Part shown: positions 1 through 9,865 of the stretch, piece by piece
Position numbering within the stretch: the first letter of the stretch is position 1
Layout of the letters: every line of letters starts with the position of its first letter
Assembly (NCBI RefSeq): GCF_007860125.1
Contig: NZ_SJPW01000007.1
Location: 248,001 to 312,000, forward strand
Reading direction: 5' to 3'
Length of the DNA: 64,000 nt
From: Rubripirellula tenax
GTDB lineage: Bacteria > Planctomycetota > Planctomycetia > Pirellulales > Pirellulaceae
Program-made: the position numbers and the translations under genes
The notes under the pieces: generated by a model
The model's input: only the letters and a program-made list of their open reading frames with translations
Told to the model about the DNA's origin: nothing
The model's database searches: none

Positions 1-203
1 TTCTTGTCGTCAGGTACCGATCCCATGTCCGAGATCAGGTCTTCGATGGACTTGCTTTCCAACGGAGTGCCAGCGATCGCATCGTTGACCTTGCTGATGT
101 ACGCCTGGTGGTGCTTGGTATGGTGGATTTCCATCGTCTTGGCGTCGATGCTAGGGGCGAGTGCATCGTGCGCGTAAGGCAATGCGGGCAAAGTATAGGC
201 CAT
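1..203 (-). CDS. sod: Superoxide dismutase (Fe/Mn family), N-terminal part, cut by window start
   Basis: Reading the minus strand from the ATG at 203 gives 67 codons that run off the window, beginning MAYTLPALPYAHDALAPS. This is the classic N-terminus of iron/manganese superoxide dismutase, which disproportionates superoxide to hydrogen peroxide and oxygen in the cytoplasm. His27, in the motif MEIHHTKHHQAY, aligns with the first metal ligand of the family, and Tyr35 with the conserved active-site tyrosine. The C-terminal domain with the other three metal ligands lies outside the window, so Fe and Mn specificity cannot be separated. A GGDEF protein gene ends 80 bases upstream on the same strand. 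Confidence 0.93.
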   Translation of the reverse strand, partial: MAYTLPALPYAHDALAPSIDAKTMEIHHTKHHQAYISKVNDAIAGTPLESKSIEDLISDMGSVPDDK

Positions 204-282
204 GGCCGAGGGCTCCTTGGAAAGGGATGGTGAAACCATAAGTTTCCAGGACGATAGCGGTCCGTCCAGCCCCCGCAAGTGC

Positions 283-2538
283 CTAGGCCGAATCCGGACG
301 CATCAATTCGCCCATCAAGTAGCTTCGCAGACTGTTTATTACCTGCGAAAAGCATGCTGCGACGTCCTGGCCGCGTCGATCGCGATTGCGAATTGGTTGC
401 AACTGGGCGTGCACATTGGTGCGATTGAAGGACCGACCGGTCGAACGCTCTTCGCGGCTCTCGCTAAGCGTCAATTGGACTCGCAGAGCCATTTGCTGGT
501 CGGCTCGCCGTCGGCCGCCACGCGAATACGTGGCGTTCATCTTGATCGACACTTGGTTTTCGTCCACGCTGATGATTTCGGCGTTGTGGTCGGCGATGAA
601 GCCTCGCAATTTTTCAATCACCAAATCAACAGGTACCGGCGAGACGATATCGAATTCACCGTTCTCGATCGGCCCTGACCCTGTCAACCATTCCAACCAA
701 CCGCGGGTGGCGACGGTTTCGTCGGCCGGTGACTGCATCACATTCCCGGCACCCAATTGGATGACGCGGTTGCGACCGTTGTCTTTTGCTTTCAACAGCG
801 CCCTATCCGATCGCGCCAGTACCGTTTCGGCGGTATCGCCCGATTGAAACTCGGTTACACCGAAACTGGCGGTGACGGCCTCGCCACCCAGCGACGGCAG
901 GGGCGTTGATTCGAGTGCAATACGAATCGCTTCGGCGCGTTTCGATGCAGTTGCGTTGTCACAATTCGGCGCCAACAGTAAGAACTCTTCGCCCCCGTAT
1001 CGTGCGACCGTGTCGCCATCGCGGCTGTGGGCACGAAGGACGGCGGCAAAGCTTTTCAACGCTTCATCACCGGCGGGGTGGCCGTGAACGTCGTTCACGC
1101 GTTTGAAGTGGTCAATGTCACAGATGATCAAACTAAAACTCGGACCGCCGGCGATTGTCGCTTCTGTCAGATCTTCCAATTGATTGTCGAAGTGCGCGCG
1201 GTTGGCAACGCCCGTCAATGGATCTTGTGTCGTTTGATGGTGAAGCGCTTCAAGACGCTCTTGCAGCGTCGCTTGATCCGACAAGTCACGCACCGTGACA
1301 ACGGTACCGTATACGCCGGGGACCGAACCGGCCACGGGCGATACATGCACTTGCACCGGAGTCGGAGTTTTACCGGGCTGCTCGATCATCATCGAACGGA
1401 CGATCGCGCTGCCCTGGGCCAGACAATCGCGGATCAGACAGGCGTCCTCGTCACGGACGAGGTCTTCGTCTCGCAATCGAAGCGAATCGTTGCTGAATCG
1501 TTGACCAACGATCGCGTCGGCGGCGATCGCCGTCAATCGCTGCATCGATGCATTCCAGTGAGTGATGGTGCCTTCGCCGTCGGTGAAGGCGACACCGTCT
1601 TTCTGGTTTGCAAACATTTGTTGAAAGAACAGCACTTCGCGTTTGTGGACGACACTCGATGCGGATTTGCGACTGGCGGGTGATTCGGCGACCGTCCCCC
1701 AAATCGACGGAGCCGCATTGTCCTGTAATTGACGCAACCAACGATCGACGACGATGCGGTGAAGCATCTCGGGCCGTTCTTCCAGCATGCGGCTGAATTC
1801 GCCGACCAATTCGGGATCGAATTGAGTCGACGCATGTTGGTTTAGTTCTTGAATGGCGCGTTCACGGCTCATGGCGGGCCGGTAAACCGTATCCGTCGTC
1901 ATCGCGTCAAAAGCATCTGCGATCGCCAGCATTCGTGAACCGATCGGCAACGCGCTGCCACGAGGACCATCGCCATGCCGGCGACTGTCGTACCACGTGT
2001 TGGCGTAACGGATGATGTCCAGCAATTCGTGATCGCCGGTGCAACCACGCAAGATCTCGCAGCCCAGTTCGGGGATCAGCTCCATCGTCAGTTGTTCGTC
2101 GACAGACAATTTGCCCGGCTTCCGAAGGATGCGATCGGGAATCCCGATCTTCCCCAAGTCGTGCAGCAACGCAGCGACCTCGATTCGGTCACGCGTATCT
2201 TCGTCCAAACCCAACCGTTGCGCCCATGCCGAACAGGACAGCGCGACTCGCAGGCAGTGCGCAGCGGTCGGGGCGTGCTTCGTTCGCAGCGAATAGAACA
2301 GCGACGTTGCCATTCCCAACCGAACGACTGCCAACCGATTCTCGAACGGCAAGTCGCTCGAATCGGCAGCGCCAAATTCCGCAGCAGCGACCGATTCTCG
2401 AAGGCCGGCCAGCAAGTTTCCTACCCGAGACGGTGTCGACTGGGAGCCGGAATTCAACGAAAAATCTCTGCTGCTCTCTACCATCACAACGGTACAGTCA
2501 GAGTTCGCCGGCATGTTTGTAGGGATTGTATTGGTCAT
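283..2538 (-). CDS. Degenerate HD / PAS / GGDEF signalling protein (probable diguanylate cyclase)
   Basis: A 751-residue cytoplasmic signalling protein. Roughly residues 70-260 form an HD domain: the HDLGK motif and a preceding His are kept. The HHE..DG.GYP stretch of HD-GYP phosphodiesterases reads YANTWYDSRRHGDGPRG, so several metal ligands are gone. A PAS domain follows (about 300-420), then a GGDEF domain (about 430-600) with an intact GGEEF signature and an RxxD inhibitory site (RDGD) five residues before it. This predicts c-di-GMP synthesis with product inhibition. The last ~140 residues are basic and not recognised. A TTG at 2547 would add three residues; the ATG at 2538 is preferred. 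No ribosome-binding site is obvious. Confidence 0.85.
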   Translation of the reverse strand: MTNTIPTNMPANSDCTVVMVESSRDFSLNSGSQSTPSRVGNLLAGLRESVAAAEFGAADSSDLPFENRLAVVRLGMATSLFYSLRTKHAPTAAHCLRVALSCSAWAQRLGLDEDTRDRIEVAALLHDLGKIGIPDRILRKPGKLSVDEQLTMELIPELGCEILRGCTGDHELLDIIRYANTWYDSRRHGDGPRGSALPIGSRMLAIADAFDAMTTDTVYRPAMSRERAIQELNQHASTQFDPELVGEFSRMLEERPEMLHRIVVDRWLRQLQDNAAPSIWGTVAESPASRKSASSVVHKREVLFFQQMFANQKDGVAFTDGEGTITHWNASMQRLTAIAADAIVGQRFSNDSLRLRDEDLVRDEDACLIRDCLAQGSAIVRSMMIEQPGKTPTPVQVHVSPVAGSVPGVYGTVVTVRDLSDQATLQERLEALHHQTTQDPLTGVANRAHFDNQLEDLTEATIAGGPSFSLIICDIDHFKRVNDVHGHPAGDEALKSFAAVLRAHSRDGDTVARYGGEEFLLLAPNCDNATASKRAEAIRIALESTPLPSLGGEAVTASFGVTEFQSGDTAETVLARSDRALLKAKDNGRNRVIQLGAGNVMQSPADETVATRGWLEWLTGSGPIENGEFDIVSPVPVDLVIEKLRGFIADHNAEIISVDENQVSIKMNATYSRGGRRRADQQMALRVQLTLSESREERSTGRSFNRTNVHAQLQPIRNRDRRGQDVAACFSQVINSLRSYLMGELMRPDSA

Positions 2539-2850
2539 ACGGGACAACGCGTCCGGGGAGAGCGGTAAAAGGGTATCGATAAGGAAGCCTACGTCACGTA
2601 ATCACGGCCGCACGACCGTGTTGTCAACTTGGTCACGCGATGGAGCCCCACCCAGGGGAATGGATCGATCGATCGGAATATCAGGGAATGCTTGCGATCG
2701 GCATCATTGCTACCTACTATGCGTCTATCCCTTATTCGTCGATTTCGGATGGGGAGATCGCCGTTTTTGGCGGATTCAACGACTCCCCCCCAGTCAGTGT
2801 GGCTTTCATTTGGGGCGATCGGTGAATTCGGCCAATCAGTTTTCCACCTA
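2539..2850. other. Divergent intergenic region, 312 bp
   Basis: This stretch separates the GGDEF gene (minus) from the sigma-factor gene (plus), so it should hold both promoters. An open frame continues upstream of the sigma factor to 2629, but its translation has no family-like character. I see no clear -35/-10 pair, dyad or RNA gene. Confidence 0.5.
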
Positions 2851-3444
2851 ATGATCGGTGCTTTTCGAGTGAGTCTCTCCGAAGTCGACCGTGCTCTGCT
2901 TCAACGATGCCTGGACCAAGCTCCACGCGCGTGGCAAGACTTCGTTGACCGATTCCTGGGGCTTGTCGTCCATGTCGCCAACCACACGGCCCAGTCGCGT
3001 GGTTTGACGATCGATATGGCGACACGCGACGATTTGGTGGCGGATGTCTTTCTGACGCTCGTCGCTGGCGACTATGCGGTACTGCGCCGGTTCCGTCGCA
3101 ACAGTTCGCTGGCGACTTATTTGACCGTCGTCTCGCGGCGAGTCATCGCAAGACGACTGACTCAATCCGCTGCCGAGGTCTCCGCATCAGGCCAGTCATC
3201 CAATGGGCAAGCGGGCGGGGAAGGTAACGGTCACCATGAATCCGACATCTCGCGAATCGATGACCGTGAAGAAATTCAGCAACTGATGATGCGTCTGGAT
3301 TCGACCGAAGCCAATGTGGTCCGGATGTACCATCTAGAAGGCAAGTCGTACGACGAAATCAGCCGCGCCGTTGGCATGAGTCTGAACAGCGTCGGCCCGG
3401 TGCTGTCACGCGCCCGTGACAAGATGAAAAACGGCCGCGGCTGA
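2851..3444 (+). CDS. ECF-like RNA polymerase sigma factor
   Basis: A 197-residue sigma-70 family protein. Region 2 lies around residues 20-95 (DDLVADVFLTLVAGDYAVLRRFRRNSSL, then an ATYLTVVSRRVI segment). A Gly/Ser/His-rich linker follows, then region 4 with EGKSYDEISRAVGMSLNSVG as the -35-recognition helix-turn-helix. The size and the absence of regions 1 and 3 fit an ECF or SigZ-like factor. The ATG at 2851 is chosen because homology-like sequence starts there (MIGAFRVSLSEVDRALL). No anti-sigma factor is adjacent: ClpS converges from downstream and the GGDEF protein diverges. The target regulon is unknown. Confidence 0.8.
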   Translation: MIGAFRVSLSEVDRALLQRCLDQAPRAWQDFVDRFLGLVVHVANHTAQSRGLTIDMATRDDLVADVFLTLVAGDYAVLRRFRRNSSLATYLTVVSRRVIARRLTQSAAEVSASGQSSNGQAGGEGNGHHESDISRIDDREEIQQLMMRLDSTEANVVRMYHLEGKSYDEISRAVGMSLNSVGPVLSRARDKMKNGRG

Positions 3445-3456
3445 TTCCTGCGGCCG
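3432..3456 (+). terminator. Possible hairpin at the end of the sigma-factor gene
   Basis: CGGCCGC at 3432-3438 and GCGGCCG at 3450-3456 are perfect inverted arms around an 11-base loop that contains the stop codon. It lies between two convergent genes and could end transcription on either strand. There is no U-tract, so intrinsic activity is doubtful. Confidence 0.3.
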
Positions 3457-3479
3457 ATTGATAACAACGGACTTCGCTG

Positions 3480-3836
3480 TTATTCCGTGACGGGTTCGAT
3501 CGTCGCCGACATACTGCCCTTGCACCGCGCGATCATCTCGTCTTTACCGAACGCCTTGATTTGGTCGCGTTTCAATTCGGCGTGCTCTAACGTTGTGGTC
3601 AGACAGATTGCCTTTCCACCTAGGTCGACCTGTTTGGCGATCTGGAATCCGGCTTCGATCGGATGGTGAAACAACCGCTTCATCATCAAAACGACGTAAT
3701 CGTAACTATGGTCAGGGTCATCCCAAAGCACCACGTTATAGCGAGGCTGCTTCTTGGGCTTCCGTTTTTCGTCGCGCTGCTGTCTTCGGCTGATCTCGAC
3801 TTCAGGCTCGGCCACCATTGATTGTTGTTCTGCCAT
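3480..3836 (-). CDS. clpS: ClpS-family adaptor of the Clp protease, variant
   Basis: A 118-residue protein with a charged N-terminal tail and a ClpS fold (YNVVLWDDPDHSYDYVV, MMKRLFHHPIEAGFQIAKQV, then AELKRDQIKAFG). ClpS delivers N-degron substrates to the ClpA/ClpC unfoldase. Two pocket elements of E. coli ClpS are altered: the LLNDD motif reads LWDDPDH, and the VHREG histidine that binds the substrate amino group is aspartate (QVDLGG). The ATG at 3836 is preferred because AAGGAG lies about 11 bases upstream; the GTG at 3848 sits on top of that site. No clp protease gene is nearby. Confidence 0.85.
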   Translation of the reverse strand: MAEQQSMVAEPEVEISRRQQRDEKRKPKKQPRYNVVLWDDPDHSYDYVVLMMKRLFHHPIEAGFQIAKQVDLGGKAICLTTTLEHAELKRDQIKAFGKDEMIARCKGSMSATIEPVTE

Positions 3837-4020
3837 TGTGGACCACACTCCTTGCTATTCAGACTCTTCGTATCATTTCGGCTCGGTACATACGTTTGGT
3901 ACCATCGCAACACGTTACTATCTGAATAATCGGTGTCCGCGATCGCTGCTTCTATTGTAGCGCGGGCGGATACCAACCGGCAGTCCCAAAAATCCACGAA
4001 AAATCAAAGTTGTCCCTTTC

Positions 4021-5409
4021 ATGTCGATGTCCTCGATTCTCAATGCCCTCGAAAAGGACTCTGACCGACACCTGGACGACCTGGTCCAATGGCTCCGTAT
4101 CGCCAGCGTTAGCAGCGATTCATCTCGGAAATCCGATGTTGCACGAGCGGCGGACTGGTTGATGGACAAGTTCCGCGGCGCCGGTTTGGCAGTGGAACTG
4201 GTACCCACCCAAGGCCACCCGATGGTGATCGCCGAAACCGCTCCGGTACCTGGCGCCCCGGTGGTCGTCGTTTATGGACACTATGACGTCCAACCCGTCG
4301 AACCGCTTGACCAATGGATCAGTGACCCATTCGACCCAACCGTCCGAAACGGCAACCTTTACGCACGCGGTGCGACTGACGACAAGGGCCAAGTCCTGAC
4401 GCACGTGCAAAGCGTTTGCGATTGGATCGCCAACGGCGAACCGCTTCCGATTCAAGTCAAATTCTTGATCGAAGGCGAAGAAGAAGTCGGCAGCGAGAAT
4501 CTGGAACGAATGCTTCCCGACTTGGCCGATCGGATGGCGTGTGATTGTGTCGTGATCAGCGACAGCGGTCAGTACTCCGACGGCCAACCGGCAATCACGT
4601 ACGGCCTGCGCGGCATTGCGACGTACGAATTGCGAATCGACGGTCCAAGCCAGGACTTGCACAGCGGATCGTTCGGCGGCGCGGTCATGAATCCGGCAAT
4701 CGCAATCTGCCACGTGCTTTCATCGATGGTCGACAAGACAGGCCGGATCCAGATCCCGGGGTACTACGACGACGTCGTCGATCTCGTCGCGTCCGAACGC
4801 GAAGCATGGCAGAACCTGCCGCAAGACGAAGCCGCGTTTGCGGATTCGATCGGCGTGAAAGAACTGTTCGGCGAAACCGGGTATACCGCCGATGAAAGGC
4901 GTTGGGCTCGTCCCACGTTCGACGTCAACGGCATCACGGCGGGCCATCAAGGCGAGGGCGTGAAAACGATCATTCCCGCGACCGCGTCGGCGAAATTCAG
5001 TTTCCGATTGGTACCCAATCAAGACCCGACGAAGATCACCGCGGCGCTAGAGAAACACCTTGCCGATCACATGCCGCCAGGCGTTCGTTACCAATTGTCG
5101 CCCGACCACGGCGCGCCGGGCATGTTGGCGGACACGAATAGTCGGTACATGGCTGCGGCCAACACAGCCATCGAAATGGCCTTCGGCAAGAAGCCCGTCT
5201 TGATTCGCGAAGGCGGATCGATCCCGATCGTCACGCGATTCCAAGAGGTTCTCGGGTGCGATTGCCTGCTACTGGGATGGGGTTTGTCGGACGATAACGC
5301 ACACAGTCCCAATGAAAAGTTCCGCATCGCCGATTACCATCGGGGCATTCGTGCTTCGGCTCTACTTTGGGACCAACTCGGAAAACTTCAACCTTCGGAA
5401 TCCAAATGA
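4021..5409 (+). CDS. M20-family metallopeptidase (dipeptidase)
   Basis: A 462-residue cytoplasmic zinc peptidase of the M20 dipeptidase/carnosinase group. Visible catalytic motifs are GHYDVQPVE (first zinc His and Asp), ARGATDDKGQ (bridging Asp), EGEEEVGSEN (catalytic base Glu and zinc Glu) and a late HSPNEKF histidine. The dimerisation lid lies between about residues 190 and 320 (QDLHSGSFGGAVMNPA). It probably hydrolyses dipeptides or related N-acyl amino acids; the exact substrate cannot be read. Its last codons overlap the start of the next gene (ATGA), so the two are co-transcribed. Confidence 0.92.
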   Translation: MSMSSILNALEKDSDRHLDDLVQWLRIASVSSDSSRKSDVARAADWLMDKFRGAGLAVELVPTQGHPMVIAETAPVPGAPVVVVYGHYDVQPVEPLDQWISDPFDPTVRNGNLYARGATDDKGQVLTHVQSVCDWIANGEPLPIQVKFLIEGEEEVGSENLERMLPDLADRMACDCVVISDSGQYSDGQPAITYGLRGIATYELRIDGPSQDLHSGSFGGAVMNPAIAICHVLSSMVDKTGRIQIPGYYDDVVDLVASEREAWQNLPQDEAAFADSIGVKELFGETGYTADERRWARPTFDVNGITAGHQGEGVKTIIPATASAKFSFRLVPNQDPTKITAALEKHLADHMPPGVRYQLSPDHGAPGMLADTNSRYMAAANTAIEMAFGKKPVLIREGGSIPIVTRFQEVLGCDCLLLGWGLSDDNAHSPNEKFRIADYHRGIRASALLWDQLGKLQPSESK

Positions 5410-6317
5410 AACGTCGTGAATTTATCCAATTGACTGCCGCGGGTTTGATGGCGACTCAGGGAACCACAACCACCTGGGGACGTGAACCGATCGAGCGGAC
5501 AGGTCCGCCCCGTTTCCAACTCGGATTGGCCGCCTACTCGTTCCGCGATTATTTCGGGTTCATGAAAGGCAAGCCGCAGAAAGCCGCGCCCGGCGGCCCC
5601 GCGCTCGACATGATCGGCTTTCTTGACTACTGCGTCGCCCAGAAGATCGATGCCGCGGAATTGACCAGCTACTTTTTTCGCCCCGACCCGGATGACCAGT
5701 ATTTCTTGGACATCAAACGCGAAGCCTTCATTCGCGGAGTCACGATCTCGGGAACGGCGATCGGTAACAACTTCACCGTCGGCCGAGGCCCCAAACTGGA
5801 CCGTGAAGTCGAAGACGCGATTCGCTGGATCGATCGTGCGGCGATCCTGGGCGCGCCTCACATTCGCTTCTTTGCCGGCACCGCTGCTCAATTAGCGTCA
5901 CACCCCGATCGCATTGTCGAAGCATCGGAAGCACTCGCGCGATGCGCCGAGTACGCGGCAACAAAGGGAATCTTTCTGGGCGTCGAAAACCACGGCAACC
6001 TGACCGGCCAACAGATGCTGGAATTGATGGAAAGGACCAACAGTCCCTGGGTCGGTATCAACTTGGACACTGGCAACTTCCTTTCGGATGACCCCTACGG
6101 CGACCTTGAAAAGTGTGTCCCCTTCGCCGTAAACGTTCAGGTCAAAGTCGCAATGCGGACGCCCGACAACCAACCCTACCCGGCCGATCTGGACCGGATC
6201 GCCAAGATCTTAGAACATGCTGGTTATCAGGGGTTCGTAATCCTAGAATTCGAAGAAGAGAATCCGTACGAACGGATCCCCAACATCATCGAAAAGTTCC
6301 GAACCGTTTTTGCGTAG
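5406..6317 (+). CDS. Exported sugar phosphate isomerase/epimerase-like TIM-barrel protein
   Basis: A 303-residue protein with an RR-type signal (MKRREFIQLTAAGLMAT), suggesting Tat export, followed by a xylose-isomerase-like TIM barrel (AP endonuclease 2 superfamily). Barrel metal-ligand motifs include GVENHGN (about residue 195) and GINLDTGNF (about 220). These proteins are very numerous in planctomycetes and most have no assigned substrate; sugar or cyclitol isomerisation is a family-level inference. The ATG at 5406 overlaps the dipeptidase stop and is preferred over an upstream in-frame start, because the signal sequence begins there. Confidence 0.85.
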   Translation: MKRREFIQLTAAGLMATQGTTTTWGREPIERTGPPRFQLGLAAYSFRDYFGFMKGKPQKAAPGGPALDMIGFLDYCVAQKIDAAELTSYFFRPDPDDQYFLDIKREAFIRGVTISGTAIGNNFTVGRGPKLDREVEDAIRWIDRAAILGAPHIRFFAGTAAQLASHPDRIVEASEALARCAEYAATKGIFLGVENHGNLTGQQMLELMERTNSPWVGINLDTGNFLSDDPYGDLEKCVPFAVNVQVKVAMRTPDNQPYPADLDRIAKILEHAGYQGFVILEFEEENPYERIPNIIEKFRTVFA

Positions 6318-6411
6318 TGCGAACAGCGAATAATTTCGTATCCAGCATTGGTAGTGGATTTTCATAGGCTGCTCGCCCAACACCATGTTTTCTGCCACGC
6401 CGATGCGTCGA

Positions 6412-7452
6412 CTACGAAGCCGGCGTGGGACGTCGCGCCGGCGTGTAAGTACAGCAATCGGCCGGGCACACGTCGTGCCATGGGCCGAGCGGGCCGATGG
6501 CTTGCTTGTCATCGGTGCGGCCGAGTCGTTCTTCGACCAGCATGCGAATCATTTGCACGAACGTCGGCGACGTGCCCGCCGTCTTCGCCCGTGCCATGGC
6601 GATACCACGCTGTTCGCACAACTGGGCCGCCTCTTCATCCAGGTCGAACATGACTTCCATGTGATCGCTGACAAAACCGATCGGAACGATGACCAACGAC
6701 GACAGTTTGGACGCGTCGTCGGTTTCTGCAATCGCATCCAAAACGTCCGGTTCCAACCACGGTTGTTGGGGCGGCCCGCTGCGGCTTTGAAAAACTAAAC
6801 GCCAATTCGCCGCGCCGACCGCATCGGCCACCAAACGACTGGACTCTTGCAACTGTTTCAAATAGTCACAATTGTCCGCCATCCCCATCGGAATGCTGTG
6901 GGCGGTGAACATGACCAGCGTGTCGTCCGGCTTCACGTCGATCGAAGCCGCCGCCTGACGCACCGCGTCGGCCATCGTTTCGATAAAGCGAGGATGGTTG
7001 AAGCCCATGCGAACTTTCTCGACGATCGGGGCGTCTTCGCCGACCTCTTCCTGAGCCGCAATGATGTTCTCGCGATATTGGCGGCAACCGCTATAGCAAC
7101 TGAACATACTGGTGAAGAATGCCAGCGCCCGCTTGCACCCGTCGTCCCTCATTTGACGAAGCGTGTCGGGAAATAACGGATCCCAATTACGGTTCGCCCA
7201 ATAGACCGGCAAATCAATGTTCGCCGAGGCAAACTCAGCCTTGATTGCCGCCATCAACTCGCGGTTGTGCTGGTTGATGGGGCTGACGCCGCCGAAGTGC
7301 TTGTAGTGTTCGGCGACTTCCAACATCCGCTCGCGCGGCACGTTCTTGCCACGCAAAACATTTTCCAGAAACGGCATCACGTCGTCCTGGCCCTCGGGTC
7401 CACCAAAGGAAACGAGCAGGAATGAGTCGTAAGGCATTTCGTTGTTTGTCAT
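6412..7452 (-). CDS. hemH: Ferrochelatase
   Basis: A 346-residue ferrochelatase, which inserts ferrous iron into protoporphyrin (or coproporphyrin) as a final step of haem synthesis. Characteristic sequences are FLLVSFGGPEG at the N-terminus, FGGVSPIN, the catalytic histidine His185 in FTAHSIP, and the acidic motif DHMEVMFDLDEEA with the conserved glutamate. No membrane segment is visible. It lies 65 bases downstream of manC on the same strand and may share its transcript. Supply of haem to the many cytochromes in this window is a plausible but general link. Confidence 0.95.
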   Translation of the reverse strand: MTNNEMPYDSFLLVSFGGPEGQDDVMPFLENVLRGKNVPRERMLEVAEHYKHFGGVSPINQHNRELMAAIKAEFASANIDLPVYWANRNWDPLFPDTLRQMRDDGCKRALAFFTSMFSCYSGCRQYRENIIAAQEEVGEDAPIVEKVRMGFNHPRFIETMADAVRQAAASIDVKPDDTLVMFTAHSIPMGMADNCDYLKQLQESSRLVADAVGAANWRLVFQSRSGPPQQPWLEPDVLDAIAETDDASKLSSLVIVPIGFVSDHMEVMFDLDEEAAQLCEQRGIAMARAKTAGTSPTFVQMIRMLVEERLGRTDDKQAIGPLGPWHDVCPADCCTYTPARRPTPAS

Positions 7453-7517
7453 GTTTGAACGCGGCTGGAGAGATCAGATGTCGAGTGAGTTACAGTTACC
7501 CGTCGTCAAGTCGCGGG

Positions 7518-8594
7518 CTAAAGTTTATCGCTGAAGCCCTTGTCTTCCAGAGCTTTCACCGCTTCGCGGACGCGTTCCTCGGCGTGTTTGGGCGCTACCA
7601 ATGTCGCGTCCGCCGTTTGCACGATGATCAAGTCTTCCACATCGATCGTGACAATCGTGTGCCCGGGCTGCGTCATAATGATCGCGCCCTTCGTGTCGAT
7701 GCCGATGTGCGAGCCGACGACGGTGTTGCCGTGCTCGTCAGGATCGTTCAACCGCGCCAGAGCTTGCCAACTGCCGACGTCATCCCAAGGAAACGGTGCT
7801 TCGATCACAACAACATTCTTGTACGTTTCCATGACCGCGTAATCGATCGAAGTTCCTTTGATCGCCGTGAATTCTCGCTCTAGCACGTCGTCGAAATCGG
7901 GACGTCCCATCGCGTCGGCAATCGCGTGCAGGTGAACGCTCATCGCCGCCGCATTCGTTTCCAGCGCGTCCAGAATGGTCGAAGCACGCCACACAAAAAT
8001 ACCGCTGTTCCAAAAGAACGTTCCGGCATCAACATAGGATTCTGCTGTCGCACGGTCGGGCTTTTCGCGGAACTTTTCTACCTTGTAGGCATCCACGCCA
8101 TCGGCTGCGATCTTGTCAGCTCGTTGGATGTACCCGAACGACTCGGCCGGGTAACTGGGCTTGATTCCGAAAGTCACGATACGCGTGGGATCTTCGTCGA
8201 TCAGCTTTTCCGCAGCCGCCAAAGCAGCCTGGAACTTCGCGTGGGAAGCAATCACGTGGTCCGACGGCATGACCACCATGGTCCCATCGGGATCCGTCCG
8301 CTTGATCATCGCGGCAGCCAAGCCCACGCACGGCGCGGTGTCCCGTTTGCAAGGTTCACCAACCACGTTGGCGGCGGGCAACTCGGGAAGTTGTTCGCGG
8401 ACCGCTTCGACCAGAATTTTATTGGTGACGATCATTTGACGCTCAGGCGGGATCAGGTCGCCCAGTCGATCGACCGTCGATTGGATCATCGTACGTTGAC
8501 CCGAGAGTGCCAGCAGTTGCTTCGGAACCAATTTACGACTCGCGGGCCAGAAACGAGTCCCGCTTCCCCCGGCCATGATCACAGCGTGCAACAT
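7518..8594 (-). CDS. manC: Mannose-1-phosphate guanylyltransferase
   Basis: A 358-residue nucleotidyltransferase that makes GDP-mannose from mannose-1-phosphate and GTP. It starts [20 protein letters not shown] with the following PKQLLAL, the diagnostic pyrophosphorylase loop. [14 protein letters not shown] followed by [10 protein letters not shown] is the sugar-phosphate-binding region. It lacks the C-terminal phosphomannose isomerase domain of two-domain enzymes. The open frame extends upstream to 8720, but the ATG at 8594 places the nucleotide-binding loop correctly. GDP-mannose would feed glycosyltransferases such as the GT2 enzyme at 19597-20340. Confidence 0.93.
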   Translation of the reverse strand: MLHAVIMAGGSGTRFWPASRKLVPKQLLALSGQRTMIQSTVDRLGDLIPPERQMIVTNKILVEAVREQLPELPAANVVGEPCKRDTAPCVGLAAAMIKRTDPDGTMVVMPSDHVIASHAKFQAALAAAEKLIDEDPTRIVTFGIKPSYPAESFGYIQRADKIAADGVDAYKVEKFREKPDRATAESYVDAGTFFWNSGIFVWRASTILDALETNAAAMSVHLHAIADAMGRPDFDDVLEREFTAIKGTSIDYAVMETYKNVVVIEAPFPWDDVGSWQALARLNDPDEHGNTVVGSHIGIDTKGAIIMTQPGHTIVTIDVEDLIIVQTADATLVAPKHAEERVREAVKALEDKGFSDKL

Positions 8595-8839
8595 CGAACA
8601 AGCTTCCAAACAACGGTTTCTCGGAACGTCCAGCCCGCCTTGGACGCCAATGCAGACATCCCGCGGTACAACTAGCCGAAAACCGTAACCGACGTGGTCG
8701 CCGCCGTGAAGATCCCGCAACCGGCCATGGCCGTCACAACTCGATCGCCGAGTCGTGGCTTGCGACTTGTTGCCGCCGTCGCGTCGGCATAAAACGAAGC
8801 CGTCACGCTGGCTCGCCCAATCACTTAAAAGTTGAATCC

Positions 8840-9769
8840 ATGTTGCAACTCGGCTTTGTATCCGCCATCACCCCGGATTTGTCGCTCGAAGAAGTCTTTC
8901 GGACGGCTGCCGAGATCGGCTATGACTGTGTCGAAGTCATGTGTTGGCCGCTGGGCAAGTCGACGCGACGCTACGCCGGCGTGACTCACATCAACTTGGC
9001 CGAACTTGACGATCGCGGCATCGCCTCGATTCACGAGCTGTCCGCCAAGTACGGTGTCAGCATTTCGTCGTTGGGCTACTACCCTAACGCCCTTTCGCCC
9101 GACGCGGCCGAAGCCGAACACGCGGTCGAACACATTCGATCGGTGATCACGGCCGCGGCTTTGCTGGGTGTCGGCAACATGACAACCTTTATCGGCCGAG
9201 ACTGGACCAAAAGCGTTGACGATAACTGGACTCGTTTTTTGGAAACCTGGCAGCCCATCATCCGGCACGCTGAATCCGAAAACGTCAAAGTGGGCATCGA
9301 AAACTGCCCCATGCTGTTTACCGCCGATGAATGGCCGGGCGGCAAAAACTTGGCTCACAGTCCGGCGGTCTGGGATCGAATGTTCAATGACATCCCCAGC
9401 GATCACTTCGGACTGAACTACGATCCGTCGCACCTGGTGTTTCAACACATGGACTGCATCAAACCGATGCATCAGTTCGCCGACAAGCTGTTCCACATTC
9501 ACGCTAAGGACGTACGCGTGGATCACTCCATGCTCGATCAGGTCGGCATCTTGGCCCACCCGAACCTGTACCATTCACCGAAGTTGCCCGGCATGGGTGA
9601 TGTGAACTGGGGACAATTCTTTTCGACCCTGACCGATACGGGTTACCGTGGCCCGGTGTGCGTCGAAGTCGAAGATCGAGCGTTCGAAAAATCGGACGAA
9701 GATCGAAAGCTAGCGCTCGTTCAAAGCCATACTTTTCTGCGCAACTTCGTACCACGCCCAATGGTTTGA
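8840..9769 (+). CDS. Sugar phosphate isomerase/epimerase (cytoplasmic TIM barrel)
   Basis: A 309-residue xylose-isomerase-like TIM-barrel protein without a signal peptide. Family motifs are [21 protein letters not shown] near the start, the metal-site strand GIENCPMLF (about residue 152), LNYDPSHLV (about 193), FHIHAKDV (about 220) and a final [11 protein letters not shown]. It is diverged from the exported paralogue at 5406. Substrate unknown; inositol or sugar catabolic roles are typical of the family. It is divergent from manC across a 245-base promoter region. Confidence 0.88.
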   Translation: MLQLGFVSAITPDLSLEEVFRTAAEIGYDCVEVMCWPLGKSTRRYAGVTHINLAELDDRGIASIHELSAKYGVSISSLGYYPNALSPDAAEAEHAVEHIRSVITAAALLGVGNMTTFIGRDWTKSVDDNWTRFLETWQPIIRHAESENVKVGIENCPMLFTADEWPGGKNLAHSPAVWDRMFNDIPSDHFGLNYDPSHLVFQHMDCIKPMHQFADKLFHIHAKDVRVDHSMLDQVGILAHPNLYHSPKLPGMGDVNWGQFFSTLTDTGYRGPVCVEVEDRAFEKSDEDRKLALVQSHTFLRNFVPRPMV

Positions 9770-9865
9770 CCGCGAACGATGCTTTCTGTCGCAATCAGAA
9801 TCCTAGCGGAAAGGCGCGAGCCGTTAACGAGTTCCGCTACGCGAATGCCACGCTGATGCAAACCG

